The translations under genes and the position numbers were made by a program. Shown here one piece after another: positions 60,891 to 64,000 of a DNA stretch of 64,000 nucleotides. Below the pieces are notes generated by a model. The model was not told the DNA's origin and searched no databases. It was given only the letters and a program-made list of their open reading frames with translations. The DNA is taken from positions 190,475,640 through 190,539,639 of the forward strand of contig OZ024743.1 in NCBI GenBank assembly GCA_964016885.1, read 5' to 3'. Source of the stretch: Eledone cirrhosa. Taxonomy: Eukaryota; Mollusca; Cephalopoda; Octopoda; Eledonidae. How positions within the stretch are numbered: position 1 is the first letter of the stretch; every line of letters begins with the position of its first letter.

Positions 60891-63800
60891 TGATAATGAA
60901 TATAATGAGGATTTTATTCAATAGGGATCTAAAGCTACTCTCATAAAAGTGTTATGCCATTGTGCCTGTCTCCTGTGAATGTACACTTGAAAGAATATGG
61001 GTGTGTAGGTATAGTGGCATACTTGTGGTGCACAGTTATATTGTGTTGGAATGCATCAAACTGCGATGAATGTCATATTAACATAAATAAATGAAGAAAT
61101 GAATATAAAGCACCAGAAAGACAGTCAGTAATTTGGTGGGAAAATGTGAAAGAAGGATACATATTCAGAAAGTGAGAAAGTCTGTGTAAAACTTGAAGAA
61201 AGTAGGGAGATTATATGAAAAAGGGGAATGAAGAATGTGGGTTTATTTAGGATATGCTTTATAAATGTCAGGCATTTATTTCCAATTTGTCAGCTTACTT
61301 AATCCCAGATTTTTAACTGAAACCTTTAGTGCTTTAGTGAGATTGAAAAGAATTATCTCCCTGACTTGAAAGCCATTGCTAATACATTATGATGTCTGAA
61401 CATGTACAATTGTCCAAATACATTTTTCACTTAAATAATCACTCACATTTATTGTTACTTTTGTTTTATTTTTTAAACATTGATTATTTTCTTTATACTT
61501 GTTTTGTTTTTGTTTTTTGATATTGGTAAAAGCAACAAAGAATTTATATCATCTAGAGAAGTACTCCCAAACTCTTGATAGAACTCAAATTCTTTTAGGC
61601 TTGTATAATTAAACTTGTAGGCAAACTCCTGTACATCCATTACCACCACTTGCCTAGCAGGAATATTAACAATTTTGGATATTAAGATAATAAAGTGGAA
61701 CTGATAGGATATCAACATCCTTTGGAATGATATCTTGTGAAGGAAAATGATACATGGATTACTATACTTGTTAGATACATAATTAAGTTGAAAAGCTACA
61801 TCTATTTGTTAGAACGGCGGCAAGGAAGGCAGCTACAGTGTTACATAGTTTTTTTAGGAATAACATACAAATCCTTCTCAAGTTACAATCTATCATGTTG
61901 GAAAAGAAGACAAATTCATTGGATAATGTAGTCAGATTTAACACCCACTTGTTGTCAATGAAAATTAATTATATTGATGAATATAAAAAAATTATGTGAA
62001 CATACCTTATCATAGTATTATTATCACACATCAGTCACTGACAGACCATTTTCATCCTCACTTCCTTCCTTGCTTTATAATTAGCGAAGATCATTAATAT
62101 CCTTATCTATAATGCCATTGTATGCACTCAAGCATATTTGCATACTAATACATATAAAGGATTCTCCAATTCTACACACTTTATTGAGTAGAGTAATCTG
62201 TAAACTATAGTACAAATGCACATATAGATGTGTTAAATATACGTCGTTTTTTTGGTATATATTACAATTATATGAATTAAGAAAAATATTACACTCATTA
62301 ATAGTGTAAGTTCACAATTAAGAACTTGTAAAATAATTGTTAGTCTCTTATTTTTGATGTGTAAATTTATTAAACTGAAAACAGATCTTAGTTGAAATGT
62401 TAAGATTTCCATACAAATCGAACTATAAAGTGATACTACATGTTGGGCACAAATATGTGTTTGTGGTGTCTGTTTTGTAGTGATAACAGTATTTTTACAA
62501 GTGACACAGAAACTGTCAGAGTTGAATTTGAATACATCATTAGAAGGTGAAATAAATATAGAGACTAGAAGGAATACAATTTAATTTTACAGATGTCCAT
62601 TTAACATGTCTGGACAACTTCTTAATTAGTTTGCACGAATCTCATAAAATTCTTTGCCATGTAATTGAAAGATGTGTGAAAGCAAACAGCCTAATTAACA
62701 CTAAGAATGATGAGAAGTTTTATCCTTATGACTGCCATTCTTCAAACAGATTGCACATCAACATTAGGCAAGCTGAAAAGCTGATTCATTTTGGTGTTTC
62801 TTCAAATTTAATGCTGCTATTAAATATCATATTTCATTATCAATTTCAATGTTATTTTGTATGTTTTTTTTTCCCTTAATGATCACAAGCAATTGTGAAA
62901 GCAATATGAAACTTAGCAACATTAAAACCATTAAAAATACAAAATTATATAACAACCACTATCCCCCCCATATATTTAGAGCTAGAAATCTTGTTAGAGC
63001 AAACACAACACCCTCGCAATAAATGTATTAAGCTAGAGATTTAATTAGTTACAGAAACACATTTCAAGTTTACTTTTATTTTTTCACTGTTCCTCTGTTG
63101 AAAGTATTTTGTTAAAATGTAATATGTGTGTGATGGAAATATTAACTTTTAAAACATAAATTGTGAAAGCAAATTGCATTTAGATGTCAACAGGTCATAT
63201 TAAAAAATCTGTTGCAGTCATTAATTAGATATATAGAAAATTTAATTGCAATTTATAGTCATCAAATTTCACATAAACATCAAACTACCTGACACATTCA
63301 CATACAACATTAGTCCTTGTGATCGATGTATATTATCTGAAACTGCTACATATTAGTAATCTGTAACACAGTATCTCTCTGCGTCATCTTGCATCAAATA
63401 ATGTATTCCTTCATATAAAGTCTATTTGATACTGTGTTGATTGAAGGAGTAAAATAGAGCCATGAAAATCTACAGAAATCTACAGGTCGACAGACATTAT
63501 GATTATTATGTGTTGACTATAACTTATGCTTTCATCAAGCATTGTGATTGATGCACTATGTATCCTGTTCCATCATCAGTGTGCTGTGCTCATCTGTAGT
63601 TGTATCACCACTGCCATTCAGCAGAATCTTGACTATGGTATAGGAATGAAGCTCATGATTTATTTTGCTATAGGTCAGATTATTTTTAATTGCAGGAGAT
63701 CTCCATAGGTTGATAACTGGGAATTCATGATTAGATTACATCAAACTTATAACTGGGAAGAATGAATCAGGTCTAAGAAAGGATCCCCACGGAATGAGGT

Positions 63801-64000
63801 GGCTGATTCATCAGGTGTTCTTGGCTGTTCTCTGCTAGACACATCTCAGATATACCTCCTAAACTGGGGTGTTGAGTCTGCCGTCCAATCTTTCCACTTA
63901 CATTCATTATATAATGTGTTCCTTTTCTTTCTATATTGCAAACCTTATATTATTTAATTGAATAAAACTGTCCTGTTTTCAGACACATGAAATTAAATCC
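60891..64000. other. Non-coding AT-rich sequence to the window end
   Basis: Open frames (e.g. 61473-61718 minus, 62631-62879 plus) are short and without recognised motifs. 63770-63890 is slightly GC-richer but not assigned. Confidence 0.45.

Noticed and set aside
61473..61718. 81-codon minus-strand frame with IPARQVVVMDVQEFAYKF
   Set aside because: Looks somewhat protein-like but ends in Lys/Asn low complexity and has no splice signals or family I recognise; length is within chance for AT-rich DNA.

Overview
The window looks like nuclear DNA of a cephalopod mollusc, most likely an octopus. This is inferred from AT-rich intron/intergenic-type sequence, long (TA)n/(CA)n tracts, repeated tRNA-headed SINEs of the type described from octopus, and many decayed LINEs and Penelope-like elements (PLEs). 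No intact host gene, rRNA or stand-alone tRNA is supported. Nearly every long open frame is a retroelement fragment or translated microsatellite. The one possible host-type coding remnant is at 60538-60890 (-).

Layout. 1-4317 (-): a two-ORF LINE of Tx1/L1 type whose RT has lost the catalytic YADD block. 4498-6240 (+): 5'-truncated LINE with a CCHC finger and restriction-like endonuclease. 6490-7090 (-): 3' end of a second Tx1-like copy with trinucleotide arrays. 9829-21925: PLE-dominated block with a PLE between ~290-bp inverted terminal repeats (10993-13878), a second PLE of another lineage (14233-16818), a PLE C-terminus with a very G-poor 3' region and a hammerhead-like motif (17700-19375), and a ~370-bp inverted pair of GIY-YIG fragments (20031-20817). 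An inverted repeat pair also spans 10415-10985 / 20898-21920. 22480-23840 (+): Jockey/CR1-like LINE. 23931-26221: repeat units carrying hammerhead-like cores, a perfect 61-bp-arm palindrome and TA/CA minisatellites. 26222-26475: SINE with a conserved central domain.

26500-64000 is sparser. It has a decayed minus-strand RT (27760-28450), a 193-bp hAT-like MITE with 8-bp target duplication (30599-30791), a mariner transposon with near-perfect terminal repeats (32121-33390), three SINEs in tandem punctuated by one target-like repeat (33472-34146), three RTE-like LINE remnants (34205-34745 -, 39830-41630 +, 44060-45780 -), another APE-type LINE (45800-48260 +), a 457-bp palindromic element (50290-50746), more SINEs, and three copies of a repeat family with an internal ~45-bp minisatellite (52556-52900, 55180-55490, 58555-58910).

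No genes cooperate in a pathway here; the window is a graveyard of selfish elements. The most interesting signals are structural: self-complementary modules and hammerhead-like cores, the latter with palindromic stem-III sequences as reported for PLE-associated ribozymes, plus repeated loss of catalytic residues from otherwise recognisable enzymes.
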